Source of the DNA: Castellaniella sp. UBA6218
GTDB lineage: Bacteria; Pseudomonadota; Gammaproteobacteria; Burkholderiales; Burkholderiaceae_B
DNA length: 21,527 bases
Assembly (NCBI GenBank): GCA_002421865.1
Contig: DISE01000045.1
Location: forward strand, 32,715-54,241
Direction: 5' to 3'
Shown here: piece after piece, positions 1 through 8,303 of the stretch
Layout: every line of letters begins with the position of its first letter
Numbering within the stretch: position 1 is the stretch's first letter
Position numbers and translations under genes: made by a program
Notes under the pieces: generated by a model
The model's database searches: none
The model's input: only the letters and a program-made list of their open reading frames with translations
Told to the model about the DNA's origin: nothing

Positions 1-1044
1 CTGGTCGGCATGGCCACCAAATACTGCGAAGTGGTGCTGGCTGTCCATTTCCGTGAAAAGGACGACCGCGGCGAACACGCCGGCGGCCCCATGTACGCCA
101 TCAAGAACGGCCTCGGCCGCAAATGGCTGTGGCTGGGCGTGGCGTTCGCGATCTTCGGCGGCTTCGCCGGATTCGGCATCGGCAACATGGTCCAGGTCAA
201 CAGCATGGCCCAGGCCCTCGAATCCACTTTCTCCATCCCGCTGTGGGTGACGGGCGTGGTCACCATGGTGCTGATCGGCCTGGTCATCCTGGGCGGCATC
301 AAGCGCATCGGCGCGGTCGCCGCGTCCCTGGTGCCCTTCATGTGCGTGGCCTACGTGCTGGCCGGCCTGGTCGTGCTGGCCATCAACGTCGAGCGCATCC
401 CCGAAGCCCTGGACCTGATCTTCACGCACGCCTTCTCGCCCATCGCCGCCACCGGCGGCTTCGCGGGCGCCGCCGTCATGGCCGCCATCCGCTACGGCGT
501 GGCGCGCGGGATCTTCTCCAACGAGGCCGGCCTGGGTTCGGCCGGGATCGCACAGGCCGCAGGCACCACCACCAACGCGGTGCAATCCGGCCTGATCGGC
601 ATGATGGGCACCTTCATCGACACGATCATCATCTGCAGCATCACCGGCCTGGCCATCGTGTGCTCCGGCGTCTGGAGCAGCGGCGCCAGCGGCGCGGCGC
701 TGTCGGCCAGCGCCTTCGAAGTGTCCATGCCGGGTATCGGCGGAATCATCCTGACCCTGGCGCTGGTCGTGTTCGCCTTCACCACCATCCTGGGCTGGAG
801 CTACTACGGCGAAAAGTGCTGGGAGTTCCTGCTGGGCACGAAATCGACCCTGCCCTACCGCATCATCTGGGTCGTCGCGATCCCGTTCGGCGCCGTCAGC
901 CAGCTGGATTTCGCCTGGCTGCTGGCCGACACGCTGAACGGTCTGATGGCGCTGCCCAACCTGGTCTCGCTGATCCTGCTGAGCCCGCTGGTGCTGAAGC
1001 TGACGCGGGAATACTTCCAGGGCCAGGCCGGTCAACGGTCCTGA
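1..1044 (+). CDS. Sodium:alanine/glycine symporter (AGCS family), 5'-truncated
   Basis: This is the C-terminal 347 residues of an inner-membrane transporter of the alanine/glycine:cation symporter family, which imports small neutral amino acids with Na+ (or H+). The frame is open from base 1, so the start lies outside the window and about 100 or more N-terminal residues are missing from a protein normally around 450-500 long. A methionine codon at base 10 lies mid-domain and is not the start. Family signatures are the GGPMYAI segment after a charged loop, the FAGFGIGNMVQVNS helix, and the RYGVARGIFSNEAGLGSAGI block, which is the most conserved part of the family. At least eight hydrophobic helices are visible. 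The substrate cannot be fixed from sequence alone. It converges with the regulator gene downstream, 24 bases away. Confidence 0.93.
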   Translation: MVGMATKYCEVVLAVHFREKDDRGEHAGGPMYAIKNGLGRKWLWLGVAFAIFGGFAGFGIGNMVQVNSMAQALESTFSIPLWVTGVVTMVLIGLVILGGIKRIGAVAASLVPFMCVAYVLAGLVVLAINVERIPEALDLIFTHAFSPIAATGGFAGAAVMAAIRYGVARGIFSNEAGLGSAGIAQAAGTTTNAVQSGLIGMMGTFIDTIIICSITGLAIVCSGVWSSGASGAALSASAFEVSMPGIGGIILTLALVVFAFTTILGWSYYGEKCWEFLLGTKSTLPYRIIWVVAIPFGAVSQLDFAWLLADTLNGLMALPNLVSLILLSPLVLKLTREYFQGQAGQRS

Positions 1045-1052
1045 TTCCGTCC

Positions 1053-1094
1053 ACCGGAGCGCGCCGCCTCAGTCCAGGGCCGGTGCGCTCCGGT
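1053..1094. terminator. Inverted repeat between convergent genes, candidate bidirectional terminator
   Basis: A perfect 10-bp inverted repeat, ACCGGAGCGC (1053-1062) and GCGCTCCGGT (1085-1094), has a 22-base loop. It spans the gap between the symporter stop (1044) and the last codons of the convergent regulator (stop at 1069). The position fits a shared terminator. There is no T-tract on either strand, so it could instead be a Rho-assisted 3'-end structure. Confidence 0.4.
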
Positions 1095-1878
1095 AGGGCG
1101 CCGGATCGATCTCGTGCTTGCGCATCAGCGCCCAGAACGCGCGACGGTGCTTCTGGGCCATGCGCGCAGCCAGGGTGATGTTGCCCGCGTGCCGCCCCAG
1201 GGCGGCACGGATGTAGGCGCGCTCGAACCGGGCGACCACCTGGCATTTGGCGGCGCGGAAGGATTCCCGCGAGGTGGCCCGCTGCATGGCCACGGCCACC
1301 GCGTAGGCTTCCAGCTCGCCGCCGGAACGATCCAGGATGGTGTCGCAGAACGCGATCTCGGACTCTGTGACCGGGGGTTCCGGCGAACCCGCCCGCACGG
1401 CGTGCGGACGCTGCGGCACCGGCCCGAAGCCCGGGACCGGCGGACTGGCGCCGTACGCCGGCACGTGTTCGGAAATACAGGCCGGCGCCAGACGGTTCAG
1501 GGCATGGTCCAGCCGGGCGCGCAGTTCATCCGGACAGAAAGGCGGGCGCACGAAATCGGCCACCCCCAGCGCCATCAGATCGCGCACCGCCGGGGCTCTC
1601 AGGCCCACCGCGTAGACCAGCAGCGCGGCGGGCGGGCGGCCCGCCAGGGCGGCCAGGGCCGTGCGCCAGTCGCGGATCGAGGATTCGTCCACATACAGCA
1701 GCCCGGCGTCGTAGCGGCCCCGCGCCATGGCCGGGTCGGCCAGCGCCTCGGCCGCCGTGCCGTGCGGCTGCTGCGGCGTGTGCAACACCAGCCGCCCGCC
1801 CAGGTGCGGGCCACGCAAGGCGGCCGCCCAGTCCTCCCTGCCGGGCGCCAGAATGGCGCAATCCAGTCGTTCCCTCAT
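1069..1878 (-). CDS. Fis-type DNA-binding regulator with degenerate receiver-like N-terminus
   Basis: A 269-residue protein. Residues 1 to about 130 have the alternating strand/helix pattern of a response-regulator receiver domain. The C-terminus (about 218-262, RFERAYIRAALGRHAGNITL onward) is a Fis-family helix-turn-helix of the kind found in NtrC-like and PrrA/ActR-like regulators. The receiver is atypical. The acidic pair after strand 1 is missing (APGRED instead of a DD motif), only Asp64 could be a phospho-acceptor, and the conserved Lys-Pro is Arg111-Pro. There is no ATPase domain, so it cannot itself activate sigma-54. The start is supported by AGGAGAG just upstream. No sensor kinase is adjacent. 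It follows ddpF on the same strand after 132 bases, so it may be a separate unit or a distal member of the ddp operon. Target genes are unknown. Confidence 0.72.
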   Translation of the reverse strand: MRERLDCAILAPGREDWAAALRGPHLGGRLVLHTPQQPHGTAAEALADPAMARGRYDAGLLYVDESSIRDWRTALAALAGRPPAALLVYAVGLRAPAVRDLMALGVADFVRPPFCPDELRARLDHALNRLAPACISEHVPAYGASPPVPGFGPVPQRPHAVRAGSPEPPVTESEIAFCDTILDRSGGELEAYAVAVAMQRATSRESFRAAKCQVVARFERAYIRAALGRHAGNITLAARMAQKHRRAFWALMRKHEIDPAPYRSAPALD

Positions 1879-2010
1879 GTCGTCTCTCCTGTTCGTATCG
1901 AAAGGACAGGATAGGAAAACGGCGGACGTGCGGACAGTCGCAAAACCACGACGGTATTCCCCACCATGGCGGCCTCTCGCCGCAGCCGCACCGCAGTGGA
2001 CTCGCCAGCG

Positions 2011-2966
<956 letters not shown>

Positions 2967-2970
<4 letters not shown>

Positions 2971-3977
2971 CGCATGTCTCCCGCCGCCGGTCCGGGCGCC
3001 AAGGGATGCCAGCAGGCGACCCGGCGCTCCGGCACGCCATCGGCCACGGACCTCAGTTCGGGCGGCCGGCGGCAGGCCTCGTCGGCGAACGCGCAACGGT
3101 CGAAGAACACGCAACCCTGCGGCGGGCGGCGCATGTCGGGCACCCGCCCCGGGATTGCGGCCAGATCGGCGCCCGGTTCGGCGCGTTCCGGCAGGCCGTC
3201 CAGCAGGCCGCGCGTGTAGGGATGGCGGGGCGCGTTCAGCACCCGGCCGGTCGGCCCCTGCTCGACCACCGTCCCGGCGTACATGACGTACACCCGGTCG
3301 CAGAACTGCGACACCACCGCCATGTCGTGGGTGATGAACAGGATCGCGGCGCCGCGCTGGCGCGCCCGGTGGCGCAGCAACTGAAGCACCTGGCGCTGCA
3401 CGGTGACATCGAGCGCCGTGGTGGGCTCGTCGGCGATCAGCAGCGCCGGATCGCAGGAAAACGCCATCGCGATCATCACCCGCTGGCGCATGCCGCCGGA
3501 CAGTTCGAAGGGGTAGGCGCGCAGTGTCCGGTCCGGATCGGGGATCATCATGTCACGCAGCAGCGCGCCGGCGCGCAACAGCGCCTCGCGCCGGTCCAGG
3601 CGGTGATGCGCGCGCAGCACGGCCGTCAATTGATCGCCGATGCGCCGGGTCGGATTCAAGGCGGTCATCGGTTCCTGGAAGATCATCGCCGCGCGGCGGC
3701 CTCGCCACTGCCGCATCCGCGCCTCGGGCGCCGCGAGCACGTCCTCGCCGCACAGCCGCAGGGTGCCGCCCGTGACCCGGTAGCCGCCCGGGGGCAGCAG
3801 CCGCAACGCCGCCATGGCCGTCACCGACTTGCCCGAGCCCGATTCACCCACCACGCCGACGATTTCCCCCGGCATGACACGCAGGCCGACGCCGCCCAGC
3901 GCCCGCACCGCCCCGCCGAAAACGGGGAATTCCAGCGACAGGTCGCGAATTTCCAGAACGGGCTGCGCAGTGCTCAT
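2967..3977 (-). CDS. ddpD: Dipeptide ABC transporter ATP-binding protein DdpD/DppD
   Basis: A 336-residue ABC ATPase that pairs with DdpF to drive peptide import. Walker A is GESGSGKS (44-51). The signature is ELSGGMRQRV, the M variant typical of DppD/OppD, and Walker B is LLIADEPTTALD, followed by the switch histidine in FITHDMAVV. The C-terminal HPYTRGL element and a cysteine cluster (GCVFFDRCAF, EACRRPP) match the DppD family. The start is the ATG overlapping the ddpC stop codon (TCA/CAT on the plus strand at 3974-3977), and the stop overlaps the start of ddpF. The frame stays open further upstream inside ddpC, but that part does not look like an ABC protein. Confidence 0.92.
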
Positions 3978-4807
3978 TTCACCCTCGACTTCGGGTCCAG
4001 CAGGTCGCGCACGCCATCGCCCACCAGGTTGCAGGCCAGGGCCGTCACCAGAATCGCGCAGCCCGGCGTCACGGTGTACCACCACTGGTCCAGCAGGAAA
4101 TTGCGGCCGGTCGCCACCATGGCGCCCCATTCGGCCGTGGGCTGCTGCGCGCCCAGACCGATGAAACCCAGCGCCGCCGCCATCAGGATCGCCCCGCCAA
4201 TGTCCAGCGTGGCCTGAACCACGATGGGCGAGGCGGCGTTGCGCGCCACGTGCCAGCGCACCATGTGGCGCCGGGTCGCGCCGAAGGTCCGGGCCGCCTG
4301 CACGTAGGCCATCTCGCGGATGCCCAACGTCTGGCCGCGTGCCAACCGCACGTAGAACGGGATGCGGACCAGCGTGATCGCCAGCATGGCGTTGAACAGG
4401 CTGGGCCCCAGCGCCGCCGCCAGCGCCATGATCAGCACCAGCGAGGGCACCGACAGCACCACGTCCATGGACCGCATGACCAGGCCGTCGACGCGGCCGC
4501 CCACGATCCCGGAAAAACAACCGATCACGGCGCCCACGGCGCTGGCGCAGCCGGCGACGAACAGCCCCACCCCGATGGACTGTCGTCCGCCGTACAGCAC
4601 GCGACTGAAGATGTCCCGGCCGACCTCGTCGGTGCCGAACCAGTGCGTCGCCGACGGCGCGGCCAGCCGGTGCACCAGGTCGATGCGCTCGGGGTCGTAG
4701 GGCGCCACCCAGTCGGCCAGGATCACGGCCAGAACCACGGCCGCGAGGACCGCCAGCCCCACCAGCATCAGCGGATTGCGGCGCAACTGATAAAACAGGT
4801 AGCGCAT
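3974..4807 (-). CDS. ddpC: Dipeptide ABC transporter permease DdpC/DppC
   Basis: A 277-residue inner-membrane permease of the binding-protein-dependent transport family. A cytoplasmic N-terminal stretch leads into a first helix (about 13-33). The OppC/DppC hallmark HWFGTDEVGRDIFSRVLYGG follows at about 55-74, then four to five more helices. The EAA-type loop that docks onto the ATPases is at AARTFGATRRHMVRWHV, and the helix ALGFIGLGAQQPTAEWGAM comes after it. It overlaps ddpB upstream by one base and ddpD downstream by four, so translation is coupled throughout. Confidence 0.92.
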   Translation of the reverse strand: MRYLFYQLRRNPLMLVGLAVLAAVVLAVILADWVAPYDPERIDLVHRLAAPSATHWFGTDEVGRDIFSRVLYGGRQSIGVGLFVAGCASAVGAVIGCFSGIVGGRVDGLVMRSMDVVLSVPSLVLIMALAAALGPSLFNAMLAITLVRIPFYVRLARGQTLGIREMAYVQAARTFGATRRHMVRWHVARNAASPIVVQATLDIGGAILMAAALGFIGLGAQQPTAEWGAMVATGRNFLLDQWWYTVTPGCAILVTALACNLVGDGVRDLLDPKSRVK

Positions 4808-5829
4808 CAGCCGACCTCCCGGATGCGTGGGTCGAGGCGCCGGTACAACAGGTCCACCAGCAGGTTCAGGATCACGTAGGCGAAGGAGACCACCACGGCA
4901 AAGCCCATCACCGCCGGAAAATCCAGCGCCTGGATCGAGTCCACCACATAGGCGCCCATGCCCGGCCAGCCGAACACGGTCTCCGTCAGCACCGCCCCGT
5001 ACAGCAGGTCGCCCAGGGCCAGGCCCAGCACCGTCACGGAGGGGATCAACGCGTTGGGCAAAGCGTGGCGGACCACCACGGACCAGGCGTTCAGGCCGTA
5101 AGCCCTGGCGGTGCGGACGTAGTCCTCGCCCAGCTGTTCCAGCATGGACGAGCGCACCTGACGCGCCACCACGCCCAGATGCACGAAACCCAGCGTCAGG
5201 GCGGGCAGGATCATGTGTTGCAATGCGCTGCGCCAGACGACCCAGTCGCCCGCCACCGCAGCGTCGATCAGATACAGCCCGGTCAAGCCGGGCGGAGGCG
5301 CCAGGCCCTGGTCGATGCGGCCGCCCCCCGGCAGCCAGCCGAGCTTGCCGTAAAACACCACGATCAGGCCCAGCCCCAGCCAGAAGGCCGGCGTGGAGAT
5401 CCCCGTGACGGCCAGCGTGCGGGCCACATGATCGACGAAGCGGTTGCGATAAACCGCCGACAGCACCCCCAGCGGGATGCCCAGCAGCGTCGCCAGCAGC
5501 AGGGCCGACAGCGCCAGTTCCAGAGTGGCGGGAAAGAACGCGGCGATGTCCTGCAGCACCGGCCGATGCGTGCGGATCGATGTCCCCAGGTCACCCTGCA
5601 GCAGCTGTCCCATGTAGCGCAGATACTGCTGCGGCAGGGGCAGATCCAGACCCAGTTGCGCGCGGATGTGGGCGACGATTTCCGGCGTGGCGCGGTCGCC
5701 CGCCACCAGACGTGCCGGATCGCCGGGCACCAGGTGTGAGATGGCGAAGGTGATCAGGGACACCCCGACCACCACCCAGACCAGGCTGGCCAGCCGCCGC
5801 CGCACTACGGACAGCCAGGACACGCTCAT
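4807..5829 (-). CDS. ddpB: Dipeptide ABC transporter permease DdpB/DppB
   Basis: A 340-residue inner-membrane permease that partners DdpC. The N-terminal helix and ISHLVPGDPA motif are diagnostic of OppB/DppB permeases. The periplasmic segment carries LGLDLPLPQQYLRYMG. The coupling loop ARAYGLNAWSVVVRHALPNA is followed by LYGAVLTETVFGWPGMGAYV, both strongly conserved in the family. The start lies one base after the ddpA stop and the stop overlaps the ddpC start by one base. There is little room for a ribosome-binding site, so coupling to ddpA translation is likely. Confidence 0.92.
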   Translation of the reverse strand: MSVSWLSVVRRRLASLVWVVVGVSLITFAISHLVPGDPARLVAGDRATPEIVAHIRAQLGLDLPLPQQYLRYMGQLLQGDLGTSIRTHRPVLQDIAAFFPATLELALSALLLATLLGIPLGVLSAVYRNRFVDHVARTLAVTGISTPAFWLGLGLIVVFYGKLGWLPGGGRIDQGLAPPPGLTGLYLIDAAVAGDWVVWRSALQHMILPALTLGFVHLGVVARQVRSSMLEQLGEDYVRTARAYGLNAWSVVVRHALPNALIPSVTVLGLALGDLLYGAVLTETVFGWPGMGAYVVDSIQALDFPAVMGFAVVVSFAYVILNLLVDLLYRRLDPRIREVG

Positions 5830-5830
5830 T

Positions 5831-7393
5831 TTATTTCGTCATGTCGGCGACATTGAAGACGCGTTCCAGCATGGGATTGAAGACGAAGCCTTTGACGTTC
5901 GCACCCAGACCGGCCTGGTAGTTCTTCTGGTACAGATAGGCGTAGGCCGCGTCCTTGACGACCTGGGCCTGCACCTGTTTGTAGAGGGCCACGCGCTTGT
6001 CCTGGTCGCTAAGGGTGGCGGCCTCACGCAGCCACTGATCCACCTGGGGATTGGAATAGAAGGACCGGTTGCCCGCCAGGCCCTTCTTGTCCGAATCGAA
6101 CCAATAACTGGTGAACATGTAGGGGTCGGCGAAGTCCGGGCTCCAGTTGCCGATGGAAATGTCGAAATTGCCCTGGCCGAGGTTCTCGCGCAACGTGGCG
6201 TTGGCCAGTTTTTCGAGTTTGACCGGCACACCGATGGCGGTCAGGTTGGCCTGCACCGTGAGCGCGATGGGCTCCCACGCGGGATCCTGGGTGGAATAGC
6301 GAAGCAGCAATGGCGACTTTACGCCGCCGGCCTTTTCAACCAGCGCCTTGCCCGCCGCCACGTCCTGCCTGGGCTGGGGCAGCGCGGCGTCATGGCCCCA
6401 CATGCCCTCGGGGATCGGGCCGCGCATCTGCTTGGCCTGTCCCATCATGATGCCGTCCACGATGCCCTGGTAATCCAGCGCGGCCACCACGGCGCGGCGC
6501 AGGTCCGCGTTCTGCAGCGGCCCCTTGGCATTGTTCAGGTACAGGTAGGTCACCCGCAGCGACGGAAATTCAGCCACGCGCACGGCCTTGTCCTGCTTCA
6601 GGGCCTGGAGCTGGTCCACCGGGAGTTCCTCGGCCACATCCAGGTCGCCCTTCTGCAGCTGCAGGCGGCGCGCGGACGATTCCGGCACGATCTTCACCAC
6701 GAACTTGTCCAATGTGGGCTTTTTGGAGCCCGCGTAGTGCGGGTTGCGCTCGAGCACGAGCGACTGGCCTTTCTGCCAGGACACCAGCTGGTAGGGCCCG
6801 GAGCCCGCCGTATGGCCCGACAACCAGGCATCGGCGTCGTCGCGCGCCATGGCCTTGGGGTTGACGATCGAAGCGCCATTGTTGGCCAGGGTATAGAGGA
6901 ACGGCGCGAAAGGCTTTTGCAGCGTGAACCTCACGGTCTGCGCGTCCGTGGCATCGATCTTCATGTCGGCGGGAAAGGCCTCGGACGGCCCCTGCTTCTT
7001 GGCCAGCAGGCGTTCAAAGGACCGCTTCACCGCCTGGGCGTCCACGGCCGAGCCGTCGGCAAATTTCTGGCCCTCACGCAGCTTGAATGTCCAGACCAGA
7101 TTGTCCGGCGAGGCCGACCAGCTGGCCGCCAGATCGCCTTCGACCTCGGTCGAACCCTGGCCGTCGACCTGCTTGTAGCGCATCAGGCGCTGGTAGGCCG
7201 GGTAGGTGACCGTCCAGTCGTTGTTGTCGATCGTGACGGCCGGATCCAGGGTCTGGGGGTCGGCCGGTTTGCCGATCACCAGCGTGTCGGCTGGCGTCGC
7301 CGCCAGCGCCCCGCCCGCCAGGGCCAAGGCTCCCGCGCCCATCACCGCCGCCATCAGGGCGCGCCGGATTCCCGTTCGAATCGTGAATTGCAT
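5831..7393 (-). CDS. ddpA: Periplasmic peptide-binding protein (SBP family 5), DdpA/DppA-like
   Basis: A 520-residue extracytoplasmic solute-binding protein that captures the peptide for the DdpBCDF importer. Residues 1 to about 32 are a Sec signal peptide: a positive start, a hydrophobic core AAVMGAGALALAGG, and an ALA-A cleavage site. No cysteine follows, so it is soluble in a periplasm, which argues for a Gram-negative host. Family-5 landmarks include QTLDPAVT near the mature N-terminus, the TFKLREGQKFADGSAVDA block and the AFPADMKI region. A strong AGGAGG four bases before the ATG (plus-strand 7398-7403) fixes the start. It sits 18 bases after ddpX. Specificity for D-Ala-D-Ala rather than ordinary dipeptides is inferred from that linkage. 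Confidence 0.9.
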   Translation of the reverse strand: MQFTIRTGIRRALMAAVMGAGALALAGGALAATPADTLVIGKPADPQTLDPAVTIDNNDWTVTYPAYQRLMRYKQVDGQGSTEVEGDLAASWSASPDNLVWTFKLREGQKFADGSAVDAQAVKRSFERLLAKKQGPSEAFPADMKIDATDAQTVRFTLQKPFAPFLYTLANNGASIVNPKAMARDDADAWLSGHTAGSGPYQLVSWQKGQSLVLERNPHYAGSKKPTLDKFVVKIVPESSARRLQLQKGDLDVAEELPVDQLQALKQDKAVRVAEFPSLRVTYLYLNNAKGPLQNADLRRAVVAALDYQGIVDGIMMGQAKQMRGPIPEGMWGHDAALPQPRQDVAAGKALVEKAGGVKSPLLLRYSTQDPAWEPIALTVQANLTAIGVPVKLEKLANATLRENLGQGNFDISIGNWSPDFADPYMFTSYWFDSDKKGLAGNRSFYSNPQVDQWLREAATLSDQDKRVALYKQVQAQVVKDAAYAYLYQKNYQAGLGANVKGFVFNPMLERVFNVADMTK

Positions 7394-7411
7394 ATCGCCT
7401 CCTTGGTTTAG

Positions 7412-7969
7412 TCAGTCCGGAACGACCCGGACCATGCCGCTTTCCGGCAGTAGCGCATATTCCTGCGCGCCGGGCAATTCGTAATGCCACCACTCCGTCG
7501 GGATCGACCGGAATCCGGCCTGCAGCATGACACCCAGCAGCATGTGCCGGTTGCGCTGCACGTCGGGCGGCAGGTCGTCCCGGTCGTGATGCGACTGGTC
7601 GCGCATGTCGTCGAAACCGGTGCCCATGTCCAGCGGCACGCCGGCGGCGTCCGTCAGGGTGACGTCCACCGCCACGCCACGCGTATGGTTCGACCCCTGG
7701 GCCGCGTCGGCCACATAGCGCGGGTCGGGCAGCAGCCGCCAGAACACCGCCTGGGCCGCCGCCGGACGGTAGGCGTCATAGACGATCAGGCCCAGACCCG
7801 CCCGCCGCGCCGCGCGCACCGCCCTTTCCAGACAGCGCGCCGCCTCTGGCCGCAGGGCGCAGCGGGCGCCGGGCGCATACACCGGCCGGCCGGCCAGGTT
7901 GCCGGAAGTGGCGTAGACCAGCGCGATGCGCAGGCCGTCGGTTGCGGGGATTTCGATCAGGTCCGGCAT
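7412..7969 (-). CDS. ddpX: D-alanyl-D-alanine dipeptidase (VanX/DdpX family)
   Basis: A 185-residue zinc dipeptidase that splits D-Ala-D-Ala into D-alanine. The peptidase M15D active site is complete. Arg68 is in YDAYRP. Zinc ligands His95 and Asp102 lie in the SxHxxGxAxD signature (SNHTRGVAVD). The EWWHYE motif gives catalytic Glu159 and the third zinc ligand His162. There is no signal peptide, so it acts in the cytoplasm on imported dipeptide, as E. coli DdpX does. It is the first gene of the ddpXABCDF order. In E. coli that operon is under nitrogen (Ntr) control and lets cells use cell-wall-derived D-Ala-D-Ala. Nothing here suggests a glycopeptide-resistance role, since no vanHA-type genes are adjacent. 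Confidence 0.93.
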   Translation of the reverse strand: MPDLIEIPATDGLRIALVYATSGNLAGRPVYAPGARCALRPEAARCLERAVRAARRAGLGLIVYDAYRPAAAQAVFWRLLPDPRYVADAAQGSNHTRGVAVDVTLTDAAGVPLDMGTGFDDMRDQSHHDRDDLPPDVQRNRHMLLGVMLQAGFRSIPTEWWHYELPGAQEYALLPESGMVRVVPD

Positions 7970-7988
7970 GCATGTCCTGTCTGTCCGG

Positions 7989-8014
7989 GCCAGCGCGGGT
8001 TCTGCCGCGCTGGC
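7989..8014 (-). repeat. 10-bp perfect hairpin upstream of ddpX
   Basis: GCCAGCGCGG (7989-7998) pairs perfectly with CCGCGCTGGC (8005-8014) around a 6-base loop. It ends 20 bases before the ddpX ATG. It could be a stable structure in the 5' leader of the ddp mRNA that limits access to the ribosome-binding site, or a DNA operator. It has no T-tract, so a terminator is unlikely. Confidence 0.5.
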
Positions 8015-8036
8015 GGAAGAATGAAGGGTTGGACAA

Positions 8037-8054
8037 ATATTCTACTGATATTCT
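8037..8054. repeat. Direct repeat ATATTCT with 11-bp period
   Basis: Two copies of ATATTCT (8037-8043 and 8048-8054) lie one helical turn apart in the only AT-rich patch of the region. On the minus strand the first copy also yields TAGAAT (8044-8039), a possible -10 hexamer for ddpX, but no matching -35 is visible. It could be a tandem activator site or part of the ddpX promoter. Confidence 0.3.
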
Positions 8055-8095
8055 TGGCGGCCGCCAGCACGCGCCGGCAACCCATGGTGCACTGC

Positions 8096-8112
8096 GGCAC
8101 CGCATTGATGCA
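8096..8112. promoter_or_regulatory. Candidate NtrC-binding site
   Basis: GGCACC-N5-GATGCA matches the NtrC dyad consensus TGCACC-N5-GGTGCA at 10 of 12 defined positions. Its centre lies about 170 bases upstream of the transcription start predicted from the sigma-54 promoter at 8248. That is a usual enhancer distance, and it also faces ddpX. An overlapping inverted repeat GGTGC-N6-GCACC (8086-8101) adds symmetry but has the wrong orientation for NtrC. Confidence 0.4.
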
Positions 8113-8215
8113 GGGCCGCCCCATCGGCGATCCGCCCAGCCCGACAGCGGCCAGGGCCCGGCCCGCCCGGCGCGGCACCGCGACAGCCCTCGCCGCCCCC
8201 CGCACGGCGCGTGAC

Positions 8216-8233
8216 GGGCGGACCTTTCCGCCC
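8216..8233. repeat. 7-bp hairpin just upstream of the sigma-54 promoter
   Basis: GGGCGGA (8216-8222) pairs with TCCGCCC (8227-8233) around a CCTT loop. It ends 14 bases before the -24 element. Its role is unknown: an operator or a chance GC palindrome. Confidence 0.35.
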
Positions 8234-8247
8234 CCGCATCCAAGAGC

Positions 8248-8263
8248 TGGCACGTGAATTGCT
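8248..8263 (+). promoter_or_regulatory. Sigma-54 (RpoN) promoter for nirC-nirB
   Basis: TGGCACG-N4-TTGCT matches the sigma-54 consensus TGGCACG-N4-TTGCW at every defined position. The invariant GG (8249-8250) and GC (8261-8262) are separated by exactly ten bases. Transcription should start near 8273-8275, giving a leader of about 30 bases that contains the AGGGAGA ribosome-binding site before the nirC ATG. This predicts that nitrite uptake/reduction needs an enhancer-binding activator, most plausibly NtrC. Confidence 0.8.
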
Positions 8264-8303
8264 TAATCCTGAATGAAGTCCTTTCATCATCAGGGAGAGC
8301 ACC

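Larger units (their letters stand above)
7970..8303. other. 334-base divergent regulatory region between ddpX and nirC
   Basis: No gene is evident here. It separates the leftward ddp operon from the rightward nirC-nirB. Moving right it holds a strong hairpin in the presumed ddpX leader, an AT-rich patch with an 11-bp-period direct repeat, an NtrC-like dyad, a short GC hairpin, and a near-perfect sigma-54 promoter for nirC. The middle (about 8113-8215) is very GC-rich, with no element I can name. Confidence 0.75.

Noticed and set aside
7412..7969. ddpX as a vancomycin-resistance vanX gene
   Set aside because: No vanH/vanA/vanRS genes are nearby, the host half looks Gram-negative, and the ABC importer next to it fits dipeptide nutrition.
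7994..8011. A GG-N10-GC spacing on the minus strand that could be a second sigma-54 promoter for ddpX
   Set aside because: The -12 half lacks the TT before GC and the -24 half is poor; the spacing falls inside the hairpin and is probably chance.
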